Shown: positions 25,370-34,439, numbered from the stretch's first letter. The stretch is 62,343 bases of DNA from an uncultured Collinsella sp. (GCA_900758375.1 CAAERJ010000021.1:1-62343), one strand, 5' to 3'. Notes: generated by a model from the sequence alone, not told the origin. Program-made: numbers and translations.

Positions 25370-26647
25370 CTATTTGATTGGTTTTCCGGTGGTGACGTAG
25401 GCGAGCACCTCGTCGTCGGTGTAGTAGCGCGATGCCGAGTACGTACGCAACTTGTTGGAGTTGGTGATGATGGGCATGCTGCCGCAGAGCGGGTTGTTGG
25501 TGTACATAAGCGGGCAGATGCTCGAGACGACGGCACCGGTAGTCGAGAGGCGTCTGTATGCCGCAGTCTTGCGGAAGGCGTCTGCCACGGATGGGGCGGC
25601 GGTCAGTACGGTGGGTACTTGCACGCGGCACTTGCCGGAGGCGCTCAGCCCATCGCAGATGGCGTCTGCCCAATGGGCGAGTTGTGCAGACGAGAGGTGG
25701 GGGCAGCCGATGAAGGCAAGCTTGGGGCGCGCGCCCGGGTTCTTCCACATAACGGGGTAGCTCGAGCGGATGCGCTCCAGCTCGGCGTCGTCAATGCGAT
25801 AGATTTGGGCGTCTGGTGCTATGAGGTGTTCGCCTTGTTCGACGGCCTCGGGCGTGATGCCGTCCACGTGGTAGAGCCCGACAGCGCCGTTCGATGCGCT
25901 GGCGGCGCCCATGTCCTTAAGGTAGTCCTGCGTGCCGGGTGTGAGTTCGCGGCCAAGCCAGCGGTCGAGGCCTTTAATGTAAGGGACGTCTTCCATCACC
26001 TTCATGCCAATGGCGCTGCCAAGCACTTGCGCTTCGGGCTTGCGCTTACAGTCGACTTCGATGATCCAGGTCGCCTTGCGGCCCTCATCGGTGAGCAGGC
26101 CGAATTCCGGGACAAAGCCGGCAATTGAGCCGAACATCTCGATGATGCCGGAGTTGCGATTGCAGCGAGCGCCCAGCACGGAGTTGGCAAAGACCACAGC
26201 GCTGCTTTCTGCCCAGCTTAGGATGTCGCCACGCCGAGGTCGATTGCCAACCTCGGGCTGGTAGCAGGTGCAGGTGAAAGCATCGTTGTCCAATAGGCCC
26301 ATGCTGCGCAGCTGTGCCTCATAATCGTCTTGTTTGGAATACATAATCTTGAACAGCAGCTTTTGCAGCGGGTTGGCCGGGACGGCGGGGTCGAGGGGCC
26401 TCGGGTCGACCGAGAATGACTGACCGGACAGGGCGCCGTCTTTCAGCAGCTCATCCATAAGGTCATAGACTGGACCGAGCATGGAGAGGCCAAAACTTGT
26501 GACAAGATGACCGTTTGCGCCGGTCACGGGAACCATGCGCTCGGCGCCAAAGCATTCGCCGTACATAACGAGGGTCTTGACCACTTTGGCCATGGCGGGG
26601 CCCTTGGCGCCGTCGAGCAGGGCTTGTTGTTGGGGGGTCAGGTTCAT
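25370..26647 (-). CDS. Aconitase X catalytic (large) subunit
   Basis: This 425-residue protein matches the AcnX catalytic domain. It has MVPVTGANGHLVTS near the N-terminus, cysteine-containing FTCTCYQPEVGNRP and ESSAVVFANSVLGARCNRN, and a C-terminal CPLMYTNNPLCG. The cysteines and Ser/Asn positions are those used for the metal or Fe-S site in characterised AcnX dehydratases. ATG 26647 is selected by AAAGGATGG; ATG 26659 is an alternative. It lies 21 bp after the flavoenzyme and 14 bp before the small subunit. No mevalonate or proline gene is nearby to fix the substrate. Confidence 0.85.
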   Translation of the reverse strand: MNLTPQQQALLDGAKGPAMAKVVKTLVMYGECFGAERMVPVTGANGHLVTSFGLSMLGPVYDLMDELLKDGALSGQSFSVDPRPLDPAVPANPLQKLLFKIMYSKQDDYEAQLRSMGLLDNDAFTCTCYQPEVGNRPRRGDILSWAESSAVVFANSVLGARCNRNSGIIEMFGSIAGFVPEFGLLTDEGRKATWIIEVDCKRKPEAQVLGSAIGMKVMEDVPYIKGLDRWLGRELTPGTQDYLKDMGAASASNGAVGLYHVDGITPEAVEQGEHLIAPDAQIYRIDDAELERIRSSYPVMWKNPGARPKLAFIGCPHLSSAQLAHWADAICDGLSASGKCRVQVPTVLTAAPSVADAFRKTAAYRRLSTTGAVVSSICPLMYTNNPLCGSMPIITNSNKLRTYSASRYYTDDEVLAYVTTGKPIK

Positions 26648-26668
26648 CTGTGAGCCCATCCTTTCGTG

Positions 26669-28990
26669 TTAGATATTGGTGCCGAGTCGGTATGCCGCAC
26701 GGACCGCTTCGAGCACACGACCGGGTGCAAACCCATCGCCGATGTTATGCAGCTCGTCTGCGGCGTGCGTCTGCTGCAGTTTGTAGAACAGCGCGTCGTC
26801 GGGGTGTCCGCCGCAGGCAATGATTACCAGGTCGCAGGTTAGCTCGAGTGACTTCCAGTCGTTGCCGATTTTGGGTGCAAGCGGGTTTTCGACGTTCTCG
26901 GGCAAGACCGGTGACCACGAGACGTAGGGGTCGGGAACGTTTTTGTGGCAGTTGCGACTCAAGTGGAGACGCGCACACCTCGATGGGGCTCCAGACTCGC
27001 GTTTGCCGTCGACCTCCGCGCGCTCGACGCGTGTCATATTGAGGAGCCGCACATTGCGTCCCCTGAGCGCATGGAGTAGGTGGCCGCGATTTGCCGTGCA
27101 GGCGCCCTGCATCATGTGAGGCAGCATTTCAATTACGCTGACCTGTGGTATGCCGTGTTCGACAGTGAGCCATTGGGCAACCTCGCAGCCCACGGCCCCT
27201 CCGCCAATGATGGCGACGGTTTTGGCGTTGCCAAGCAGTGCGGGCTGGCGCAGTAGCTGCGTTGCCTGCACGGCATGGCCCGATGCTGCAAGCTCCGTAA
27301 GGCCGGGGATGGGCGGTATCGCATTGGAAGTGCCTGTCGCGCACACGATTGCGTCGAAGCCTGCTTTTGCAAGATCTTCGGCGCGTGCTGCCCGTCCAAG
27401 TTCGAGTGTCAGGTTCCCGTTGGGTTTTTTTGCCTGCTCGCGCACCTGTCGAACAAGATATGATCGGTAGTTATCGAGGTCGAACTTGATCCGGGCGGCG
27501 CTGGCGGAGAGGAGTTTTCCTCCAAGTTCATCTTCGGCGTCGATGAGCTTTACGTCGTGGCCACGACGCGCGGCGATTAGCGCACAGACCATCCCAGCGG
27601 GTCCGGCTCCTATCACCGCTATGCGTTTGGGTTCTTTGGCGGGAGCGGGTGTCTGGGGCATGAGGTATTCAAAGCTGCAGCGTGGATTGACGGCACACTG
27701 CGGATGGCCCCCTTCGACAAACTCGTTGAGGCATCCTTCCTGGCATCCGATGCAGGGGCGAATATCTGCCACGCGACCGGCGTACGCCTTGTTGGGCCAC
27801 TCGGGATCCGCAAGCAGCGGGCGTCCGAGCATGATCATATCGGCGTCGCCATTGCGAAGGGCGCGTTCGGCAATGTCGGGGTAGCCCAACTTACCCACCG
27901 CGACAACGGGTACGGGAAGGCCGGCATTGGAGCGGATATTGTCGGCGGCAAAGCGCTCTCGAACGGCGCGCGCCACGGGAACGAAGCAGCCTGCGGGCAT
28001 GCTCGCAGGCGGGTGGGGCATCCACCAGTTGTCATAGCAACCAAGGTCGACGTCAAAGATGTCTACTCCCGCCGCCACGAGCTCTTCCATATAACCCAGG
28101 GTCTGTTCGACTGTGCGGCCGCCGCGCATGCGTCCCAGATAGGTCGAATTCATGACCGGCTCGTCATAGGTTTCCTCGAGTGCAAGCGAAAGGTCGATGC
28201 GGTACATGATGGGGTAGTCAGGCCCAACGCGGCGACGGATTTCTTTGACCATATCGAGGCCAAATTGACGCCAATCGGCATAACGTCCGAGCTTGCGATG
28301 GTTAAAGGCGGGGTTTCCGAGCTGCTCGATAAGATAACCCTCGTGCCCGTGCAAATAGACGCCATCGATACCCATGGCATGGGCATCGGCCGCCGCTTGG
28401 CCGATATTGTTTACGATACGGCGCAGCTTTTGGTCCGAGAGGCGCATGCATGGAATGGCGGGGATGTAGTAGTTAGGCAAGAAACTCGCCGAGACCGGAA
28501 ACCTCTTTTGCGTGATGAGGCATTGCGGGTTGCCCACGCGGCCGAGTCCAGCCGTAAGCTGGACAAAAATGCGCGATCCGAAGGCATGGACACCTTGGGC
28601 AAGGTCGCGCCAGCCTGCCATAACGGTTCGGCTTCGATCGATGCGCGGGAAATAGGTGAGCTTGTCCAGCTCGGTGACCGTGGTATCGATGCCGTGGCTT
28701 ACCGGCACGAGTCCTGTTGTGATGAGGCCGCAGCCGCCTTTGGCGCGGGCGAAAAAGTACTGCAGCATCATGTCACTGGGACGGCCAGTTTCCTCGCACA
28801 TGTCGATATTGCCCATCGGTGCCATGACAATGCGGTTTTTGACGGTGAGCTTGTTAATTTTGATGGGAGAGAAGAGCTTGTCAAAAGGATAGAGCTCTTG
28901 CGTCATGCGGGACGATCCGCAACCGGAATTTTTGGCGGGCCAGTTGTCGAATGAGTCGACGAGTTGCTGCACCAGTACGTCTTTTCCCAA
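26669..28990 (-). CDS. Old-yellow-enzyme / enoate-reductase-like FAD, FMN, Fe-S oxidoreductase
   Basis: This roughly 770-residue enzyme has the 2,4-dienoyl-CoA reductase/enoate reductase layout. An N-terminal TIM barrel carries FMN (KLFSPIKINKLTVKNRIVMAPM; catalytic region YLHGHEGYLIEQ). A 4Fe-4S cluster loop follows (CIGCQEGC with a further Cys in PQCAVNPRC). The C-terminal FAD/NAD domain has IAVIGAGPAGMVCALIAARRG and VAIIGGGAVGCEVA. Such enzymes reduce activated C=C bonds. AAAGGAACC five bases before TTG 28990 is the best ribosome-binding site; ATG 28906, 28 codons later, matches the usual family start but has a weak site. It heads the operon with aconitase X. Confidence 0.85.
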   Translation of the reverse strand: MGKDVLVQQLVDSFDNWPAKNSGCGSSRMTQELYPFDKLFSPIKINKLTVKNRIVMAPMGNIDMCEETGRPSDMMLQYFFARAKGGCGLITTGLVPVSHGIDTTVTELDKLTYFPRIDRSRTVMAGWRDLAQGVHAFGSRIFVQLTAGLGRVGNPQCLITQKRFPVSASFLPNYYIPAIPCMRLSDQKLRRIVNNIGQAAADAHAMGIDGVYLHGHEGYLIEQLGNPAFNHRKLGRYADWRQFGLDMVKEIRRRVGPDYPIMYRIDLSLALEETYDEPVMNSTYLGRMRGGRTVEQTLGYMEELVAAGVDIFDVDLGCYDNWWMPHPPASMPAGCFVPVARAVRERFAADNIRSNAGLPVPVVAVGKLGYPDIAERALRNGDADMIMLGRPLLADPEWPNKAYAGRVADIRPCIGCQEGCLNEFVEGGHPQCAVNPRCSFEYLMPQTPAPAKEPKRIAVIGAGPAGMVCALIAARRGHDVKLIDAEDELGGKLLSASAARIKFDLDNYRSYLVRQVREQAKKPNGNLTLELGRAARAEDLAKAGFDAIVCATGTSNAIPPIPGLTELAASGHAVQATQLLRQPALLGNAKTVAIIGGGAVGCEVAQWLTVEHGIPQVSVIEMLPHMMQGACTANRGHLLHALRGRNVRLLNMTRVERAEVDGKRESGAPSRCARLHLSRNCHKNVPDPYVSWSPVLPENVENPLAPKIGNDWKSLELTCDLVIIACGGHPDDALFYKLQQTHAADELHNIGDGFAPGRVLEAVRAAYRLGTNI

Positions 28991-29026
28991 TGAGGTTCCT
29001 TTCAGATGTTGACAAGGTAACAAAGC

Positions 29027-29054
29027 AGTTTACGTCTAAATGTTTAATAGTCAA
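29027..29054 (-). promoter_or_regulatory. Promoter of the flavoenzyme/aconitase X operon
   Basis: Minus-strand TTGACT (29049-29054) and TAAACT (29027-29032) are separated by 16 bp, 37 bp before the TTG start. Confidence 0.5.
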
Positions 29055-29212
29055 CAACAAAGGCATGAGTTCGGTGAAGAAAAAAGGACTCAATGAGCGC
29101 CAGATGGCAAACTGTGTCGCGACATTAGCTCCCAGCTAATGAATTTGAGTTCGCTGCCTCCTACGATGTGCTGTGTGCCGGCACGGTAGCCGGATCGTGG
29201 GAAGGATGCATA

Positions 29213-29656
29213 ATGGCAAAAGAGGGAAAGAAGCCGATCGTTAAGATCATTCTGGGTGTCATCGTGGTGCTCGTTGTTGCCGGCGTCGTAGGTTCTATGG
29301 GCGGTAACTCGTCTGATTCGTCTACGGGTGATGCAGCAAAGCCTGCCGAACAGACCCAGCAAGTCGAGGAGCAAAAAGAGGCACAAGAACCCTATACGGT
29401 TTCGGATGAAGCCGGCGATACGTCTAATCAGTTTGCGTATAAGATCACTGGCACGTTGACCAATAATACGGATAAAGAGCAAAGCTACATTCAGATTGAG
29501 TATGTTCTGTATGACGCAGACGGCAATCAGGTGGGAACGGCTCTTGCGAACACCAACCATCTCAAAGCGGGCGGCACCTGGAAGTTCGAAGCGATGAGCA
29601 CGGTATCTCCCGATCAGGTTGCTAGCTGGGAACGTTCTGATGTGAGCGGCTTTTAA
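29213..29656 (+). CDS. Membrane-anchored FxLYD-domain protein
   Basis: This 147-residue protein has a basic N-terminus (MAKEGKKPIVK), one hydrophobic helix (about residues 12-29), and a Ser/Gln/Glu-rich linker. A C-terminal beta-sandwich includes ITGTLTNNTDKEQSYIQIEY and VLYDADGNQVG, the pattern of FxLYD domains. It is probably anchored in the membrane with the domain outside. GAAGGATGCATA precedes the start. The function is unknown; these domains are common in surface proteins. Base composition is lower in GC than the surroundings. Confidence 0.75.
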   Translation: MAKEGKKPIVKIILGVIVVLVVAGVVGSMGGNSSDSSTGDAAKPAEQTQQVEEQKEAQEPYTVSDEAGDTSNQFAYKITGTLTNNTDKEQSYIQIEYVLYDADGNQVGTALANTNHLKAGGTWKFEAMSTVSPDQVASWERSDVSGF

Positions 29657-29702
29657 CTAGAATTAAAAACATGGTTACTATGCGAGCTGGGGGTGAGGTC
29701 GT

Positions 29703-30125
29703 ATGCCCGATAAGAAGCTAACCGAAGAGTTGCTCAACGAGCTGCTTGATGCCCCGAGTATCGAGGGCTATATCAAAGAGCACGACTTTACCGCCCCGTC
29801 GCTTTCGGAGTATCTGAAACAGCTTTTGGAAGAAAAGGGGCTGGAGCGTTCGCGCGTGGTGCGTATGGCCGACCTCAACGAGACGTTTGGCTATCAGATC
29901 TTTACCGGTGCGCGGCATCCGAGCCGCAATAAGGTGCTGCAGATTGCCTTTGCCATGGCGCTGACGCTCAAGGAGACCAACCGAGCCTTGACGGCGGCGG
30001 GCGCCAATGTCCTCAACTGCAAGGACCGCCGTGACGCCATCATCATTTTCTGTATCGATCGCGGCTGCAGCCTGCAAAAGGTGAACGAGGAGCTGTATCG
30101 CTTTGGTGAGGAGACGGTGAGCTAA
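29703..30125 (+). CDS. Helix-turn-helix (Cro/XRE-like) protein
   Basis: This 140-residue cytoplasmic protein has a divergent HTH around SLSEYLKQLLEEKGLERSRV, VRMADLNETFGYQIFTG and HPSRNKVLQIAFAMALTL. A C-terminal part with GANVLNCKDRRDAIIIFCIDRG follows. It lies immediately upstream of a transmembrane Ser/Thr kinase, and a functional link (kinase substrate or shared regulation) is a reasonable inference. A terminator-like hairpin lies between the two genes. Confidence 0.7.
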   Translation: MPDKKLTEELLNELLDAPSIEGYIKEHDFTAPSLSEYLKQLLEEKGLERSRVVRMADLNETFGYQIFTGARHPSRNKVLQIAFAMALTLKETNRALTAAGANVLNCKDRRDAIIIFCIDRGCSLQKVNEELYRFGEETVS

Positions 30126-30169
30126 CGGTTGGCTGCCGGCGGAAGCGCCGTTCACGATATTTAGAACGT

Positions 30170-30208
30170 GCAGGGCACGGGCGTCATGGGGCGTCCGTGC
30201 CCTGCGTT
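30170..30208 (+). terminator. Terminator between the HTH gene and the kinase gene
   Basis: GCAGGGCACGG pairs perfectly with CCGTGCCCTGC, followed by GTTATT. It ends only 4-13 bp before the kinase start codons, leaving no room for a ribosome-binding site downstream of it. Confidence 0.7.
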
Positions 30209-30211
30209 ATT

Positions 30212-31612
30212 ATGGACGCTATGGATACTCAGAGCCCAACATATTCCGATGATGAGCTGACCGCTGCGCTCGCCGGACACCTGGCGTCACTTGAGCGTGA
30301 TGACAGTTATCGCGTAGACCGTGTGCTCAAGCACTCCGACGTCGAGACGACCGAGCTCGTGTACTTTGAGGGCTCCGGCGGAGGATCTCTTGGCCCCTTT
30401 GTTCGCAAGCGCATCGACGCGTCGGCCCAGATTGGCGGGGCGTATGAACGCCTGTTTGCGGCCCAGCGTGCCGGGCGACGTTACGAGCACTTGCCTCGGA
30501 TTGTCGATTGCCGCCGCGCGGGCGATGAGCTCTGCGTGGTCATGGAATACATCGAAGGCGAAACGCTCGGGGCCCTGGTGGGGCGTTTGGGTGCGACGCC
30601 CGATTATGCTTGTGAGCTGTTTGGCGCCCTTTGTGATGCAGTTGCGGAGCTCCATGCCGGCTTTGCGTCGGCGGGGGAGATGGCCGCTCCGGTGATCCAT
30701 CGCGATCTAAAGCCCTCGAATATCATCGTGTCGGGCGCGAACTATACGCCCGATACAGGCATGACATTTTCATCGCTGGTGATTATCGACTTGGGAATCG
30801 CTCGCGTGTGGCGCGAGGGAGCCGATGCCGATACCGTTAAGTTTGGCACGCGTCCCTATGCGCCGCCCGAGCAGTATGGTTTTGGTCAGACGAGCGTGCG
30901 CAGCGATGTCTATGCGCTCGGTGCCCTGCTGTTCTTTTGTCTGACGGGGGCCGACCCCAAGCCTGGTCGGAACATGCGCGAGCAATGCGAGGCATATGAT
31001 ATCCCCGCCTCGCTTGCCGATGTTATTTGCATGGCGATGGCGCTCGATCCGAACAAGCGCTTTGCAAGCGCGAAGGCGCTAGGGCACGCTGCGCGCGCAT
31101 CCTATGCGTTGTCCGCACCGACGCCGTCGTCCGCGCCGAATGCTGCTTCCTTCCAAGAGCCTCCGGAGCGGCGAGCCGTGTGCCCTGCGCCCGTGCTCCC
31201 CACGGATCAGTCTCAGGGTGGATTGCCGTTGGTGCCTGAGCGCCCGAATTTACTCTCCCGCATTCCCGACACCGTTGGGCGCATTTGGAACGCATTCGTC
31301 TATCTTTCGCTACTTGTTTTCTTTGCCGGAAGCCATTTTGCCGTTTTTCATCCTACGGGCGCCAACCAAAACTACCCGATGTGGTTTCTCGCGATTGAGT
31401 ATTTTATCTTCTTCGACGGTCTCGTAGTGCTCATTCATTTTGTGATGCTCGATAAACGCCGCCTTCGCCGGCGGTTTGAGCTACTCGATAGATACCGCGG
31501 TAAAAAGCTTGCAAAGCTTTGTCTCAAGGCTATGGGTGTGCTCTTGCTGGCAATGATTATCATCGTTGCCATCGCAAACGCGATTGGCGTCGTCGATACA
31601 TCCGTCGCGTAA
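30212..31612 (+). CDS. Transmembrane serine/threonine protein kinase
   Basis: This 466-residue protein has a Hanks-type kinase domain (about 35-295). An ATP lysine is in FVRKRID, the catalytic loop is HRDLKPSNI, DLG replaces DFG (VIIDLGIARV), and APPEQYG is the APE-like motif. A Pro/Ser-rich linker is followed by three C-terminal membrane helices with a basic segment DKRRLRRRFELLDRYRGKK; there is no PASTA domain. The start is uncertain: ATG 30212 or 30221. TATTAT at 30208-30213 could be a -10 box giving a leaderless transcript from ATG 30221. Confidence 0.85.
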   Translation: MDAMDTQSPTYSDDELTAALAGHLASLERDDSYRVDRVLKHSDVETTELVYFEGSGGGSLGPFVRKRIDASAQIGGAYERLFAAQRAGRRYEHLPRIVDCRRAGDELCVVMEYIEGETLGALVGRLGATPDYACELFGALCDAVAELHAGFASAGEMAAPVIHRDLKPSNIIVSGANYTPDTGMTFSSLVIIDLGIARVWREGADADTVKFGTRPYAPPEQYGFGQTSVRSDVYALGALLFFCLTGADPKPGRNMREQCEAYDIPASLADVICMAMALDPNKRFASAKALGHAARASYALSAPTPSSAPNAASFQEPPERRAVCPAPVLPTDQSQGGLPLVPERPNLLSRIPDTVGRIWNAFVYLSLLVFFAGSHFAVFHPTGANQNYPMWFLAIEYFIFFDGLVVLIHFVMLDKRRLRRRFELLDRYRGKKLAKLCLKAMGVLLLAMIIIVAIANAIGVVDTSVA

Positions 31613-31615
31613 AAG

Positions 31616-31640
31616 AAAAGGGCCCCGATTGGGGCCCTTT
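31616..31640. terminator. Bidirectional terminator
   Basis: AAAGGGCCCC pairs perfectly with GGGGCCCTTT around GATT. It lies between the stops of the kinase gene and the convergent secreted-protein gene. Confidence 0.9.
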
Positions 31641-31650
31641 GACGTTGATC

Positions 31651-32784
31651 TTAGATGCGGTTCATCTGGGTTGCAACCTTGTTGTACCAGTCCTGCCACG
31701 TGGGCGGGCAGTACTTTTTGGCGGCTGCCGGGGTAAGCGTGGAGCCATAGTTGGCGCCCAGGTAGGCAACGTGGGCAGAGACGCCCTCGCTCCAGCTACC
31801 AAAGCTCCGCCAGCCGCCGCCGCGGGCGCTCCAGCCCCAGGCGTTATAGGAGCCGGCACAATAGAGGCCCTTGCTGCTCTCGATGCAGGCGATGGCGGGA
31901 GACCAGCGAGGGTCAACACCGGTGTTCCAGGCTGCCACGGCAAAGTTGTAACCCTGGCCTGCCATGGGGGAGCCGGCGAGGTAGTTGTCGATGCGACTCG
32001 TCCACTCGTTGATAAACGAGTCGTAATCGGAGTTGCCGGTATTGGAGTTGTTCACCGTGGTGTCGATGATGGTGTTGGCGTTATTGGCCTGGCTGTTGGA
32101 GTTGTTGCCGCTCACGCCCTCGCCCGAGAGCTTCTCGGCGGCAGCGGCCTTGTCGGCCTCGAGCTTGGCCAGCTCGGCGGCATTCTCCTGCTCGGCCTTT
32201 GCCTGGGCTTCGCTGCGAAGCTGCTGGGCCTGTGCCAGTGCGTCCTCGGCGGTTTTCTGCTCGGTCTCGAGTTGAGACTTGGCCTGCTCGAGCTCGGTCT
32301 TGTTCTGCTCGAGCTCGGTCTGCATCTTGTTGAGCTCTTCGATCTCGTCGACGCTCGAGCTCGTGATCTGGTTGGTGTACTTGCAGGTGGTGATGAACTC
32401 GCCCAGGCTCTGCGCGTTGACCAGGAAGCTCACGATGGGGTTGGTGCCCTTCTGGTACTTATACAGATCGCGCATGGCGGAGCTCGCCTTGGCCTGTTGA
32501 TCGGGAAGTTCGGCTTCGATCTTCTCGATGCTTGCCTCGTTAGTGTCGATTTGCTTCTGCAGATCCTCGAGCTTGGTGCGGGCTTCGTTGTAGGCGCTCG
32601 TGGCGGTTTCGATTTTCTGCTGGGCAGCGGAAAGCTGATCCTGCGTTGCCTGCGAGGCGGCATAGGCTGCGACGGGGGAGAGCATCGGCGCGGCCGTCAG
32701 TGTAACGGCGAGCGCGGCACTCGTGATGATACGAGCCGGCTTCGACGCGATGAGCGCTGCGGTGCGATGGTTCGAATGCTGCAT
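31651..32784 (-). CDS. Secreted coiled-coil protein with lysozyme-like C-terminal domain
   Basis: This 377-residue protein has a signal peptide (cleavage near VAAYAASQ, about residue 42) and a long heptad-type coiled coil (about 45-215) rich in Gln, Glu, Lys and Ala. A Asn/Ser/Thr linker leads to a C-terminal domain from AGQGYNFAVAAWNTG, with a candidate catalytic Glu in ACIESSKG and GGWRSFGSWSEGV. The layout matches CwlO/PcsB-like or glucosaminidase-type wall hydrolases that act with FtsEX. The exact bond cleaved is not clear. CAGAGGGACTG precedes the start. Confidence 0.75.
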   Translation of the reverse strand: MQHSNHRTAALIASKPARIITSAALAVTLTAAPMLSPVAAYAASQATQDQLSAAQQKIETATSAYNEARTKLEDLQKQIDTNEASIEKIEAELPDQQAKASSAMRDLYKYQKGTNPIVSFLVNAQSLGEFITTCKYTNQITSSSVDEIEELNKMQTELEQNKTELEQAKSQLETEQKTAEDALAQAQQLRSEAQAKAEQENAAELAKLEADKAAAAEKLSGEGVSGNNSNSQANNANTIIDTTVNNSNTGNSDYDSFINEWTSRIDNYLAGSPMAGQGYNFAVAAWNTGVDPRWSPAIACIESSKGLYCAGSYNAWGWSARGGGWRSFGSWSEGVSAHVAYLGANYGSTLTPAAAKKYCPPTWQDWYNKVATQMNRI

Positions 32785-32843
32785 CCAGTCCCTCTGTAAT
32801 CAATCGTAGGTTATAGTTCGAAAGGTATTCTACTACTGCTTTC

Positions 32844-32919
32844 GACCTCAACTTGAACCTTAAAGGTTCTAAAGGGTCAAGTTGAACTTGAGGTTTTGGC
32901 CTTGACCTGCAGTTATAGT
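32844..32919. promoter_or_regulatory. Divergent promoter region with nested palindromes
   Basis: This region lies in the 314-bp gap between the secreted protein gene and the ATP-grasp ligase gene. It holds the palindrome AACCTTAAAGGTT (32856-32868) flanked by GACCTCAACTTGAACC and GGGTCAAGTTGAACTTGAGG. CCTCAA on one side and TTGAGG (32888-32893) on the other look like opposed -35 boxes. TATAGT (32914-32919) lies 20 bp after the latter, an over-long spacer like those of MerR-type promoters. The regulator is unknown. Confidence 0.45.
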
Positions 32920-33098
32920 GAATTGTTAAGAAACCATAGAGTTCAACTTTAACGTTACGGAACCCTGCGGGCTCGATCATAAGCGCCTGCTTGCCATAGA
33001 TATGGTGGAACTTTGGGAAGCGGCGGTTTGGCACGCTAGAATAAACCAGTTGCATAAAGACCGCCCATCGTACGGGCAGTTGATGATAGGAAGTTTCC

Positions 33099-34355
33099 AT
33101 GGCATTGCAGTTTACAGAGCGCGAGTTTATACCCGTGCTGCTCGGCGGCGATATCAACGCCTATTCGGTGGCGCGCGCCTTCTACGAGGAGTATCAGGTC
33201 AAGAGCCTGGTCTTTGGCAAGTATCAGACGGGTCCTGCATACCGCAGCCAGATTATCGACTATACGCCCAATGTGGATATCGACACCATGCCGGTCATGA
33301 TCGAGACCGTCAACGGCATTGCACAGGCCAATCCCGATAAGAAGATTATCCTCATGGGCTGCGGCGATAACTACGTCGCGCTTGCCGCACAGGCTCAGGA
33401 TGCCGGCCAGCTTGCCTCCAACGTCATCGCGCCCTATGCGCCCTACAGCATGCTCGAGCAGTGCCAGAAGAAGGAGATCTTCTACGAGCTGTGCGAGAAG
33501 CACGGTGTGCCCTATCCGCACACGTTTACCTTTACCATGGCGATGCTCAACGCCCAGGGCGAGGCTTCCGCCGAGGTGCTCGACCAGATCGACTTCCCTT
33601 TCCCGATGATTCTGAAGCCCTCTGACGGCATCATGTGGTGGGAGCACGAGTTCGAGGGCCAGAAGAAGGCCTACGAGATTGCCGATCGCGCCGAGCTGGA
33701 GCAGGTCATTCGCGATGTGTACGCCAGTGGCTACACCGATGACCTCATCTTGCAGGACCGCGTGCCCGGCAACGACGAGTACATGCGCGTGCTTACCAGC
33801 TATTCCGACCGCAACGGCAAGGTTCGCATGATGTGCCTGGGCCACGTGCTGCTCGAGGAGCACCAGCCTCACGGCGTCGGCAACCATGCATGCATCATTA
33901 CCGAGCCTAACGACGAGCTCATGGGCGGCGTGCGCAAGTTGCTCGAGGACCTTAAGTTTACGGGCTTCTCCAACTTCGACGTCAAGTACGACCAGCGCGA
34001 TGGTTCGTTTAAGTTCTTCGACTTCAACACGCGTCAGGGCCGCAGTAACTACTACGTCACCAACAGCGGCTTTAACGTTGCCAAGTACGTGGTGGATGAG
34101 TACGTGTACAACCGCCCGTTTGAGCCTGAGTTTGTGACGGCGCAGGACGAGGCGCTGTGGATGGTCGTCCCCATGGGCGTCGTTGACAAGTATGTCAAGG
34201 ACCCCGAGCTGCGTGCGAAGGCGCATCGTCTGGCCAAGGAGGGCAAGGCTGCCGATCCCTCGTTTATGAAGGGTGATTTTGTCTTTAACCGCTGGTTGCG
34301 CATGTGGCACACCAAGCTGCGTCACTTTAAGCTGTTCAAGACGTATTACAAGTAG
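33099..34355 (+). CDS. ATP-grasp carboxylate-amine ligase, candidate D-aspartate ligase
   Basis: This 418-residue cytoplasmic ATP-grasp enzyme begins with an FTEREFIPVLLGGDINAYS pre-domain. The ATP-binding lysine is in FPMILKPSDG, and the metal site lies in FSNFDVKYDQRDGSFKFFDFNTRQGRSN. The family includes the D-aspartate ligase that attaches D-Asp to the lysine of peptidoglycan precursors in Enterococcus/Lactococcus. The next gene is an aspartate/glutamate racemase, the same pairing as in those organisms, which supports a D-Asp cross-bridge role. Direct substrate evidence is absent. Confidence 0.8.
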   Translation: MALQFTEREFIPVLLGGDINAYSVARAFYEEYQVKSLVFGKYQTGPAYRSQIIDYTPNVDIDTMPVMIETVNGIAQANPDKKIILMGCGDNYVALAAQAQDAGQLASNVIAPYAPYSMLEQCQKKEIFYELCEKHGVPYPHTFTFTMAMLNAQGEASAEVLDQIDFPFPMILKPSDGIMWWEHEFEGQKKAYEIADRAELEQVIRDVYASGYTDDLILQDRVPGNDEYMRVLTSYSDRNGKVRMMCLGHVLLEEHQPHGVGNHACIITEPNDELMGGVRKLLEDLKFTGFSNFDVKYDQRDGSFKFFDFNTRQGRSNYYVTNSGFNVAKYVVDEYVYNRPFEPEFVTAQDEALWMVVPMGVVDKYVKDPELRAKAHRLAKEGKAADPSFMKGDFVFNRWLRMWHTKLRHFKLFKTYYK

Positions 34356-34439
34356 ATGAGCGCGGCGCCCGCCCGGTTTGCATCGGACGGGCGCGGGCAT
34401 GATACGAGCAATTGCATGGGCGTCACCAAGGAGGCGGCG

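Noticed and set aside
27704..28954. Long plus-strand frame opposite the flavoenzyme gene
   Set aside because: It is an antisense shadow created by the codon bias of the flavoenzyme; it lacks a ribosome-binding site and resembles no protein family.
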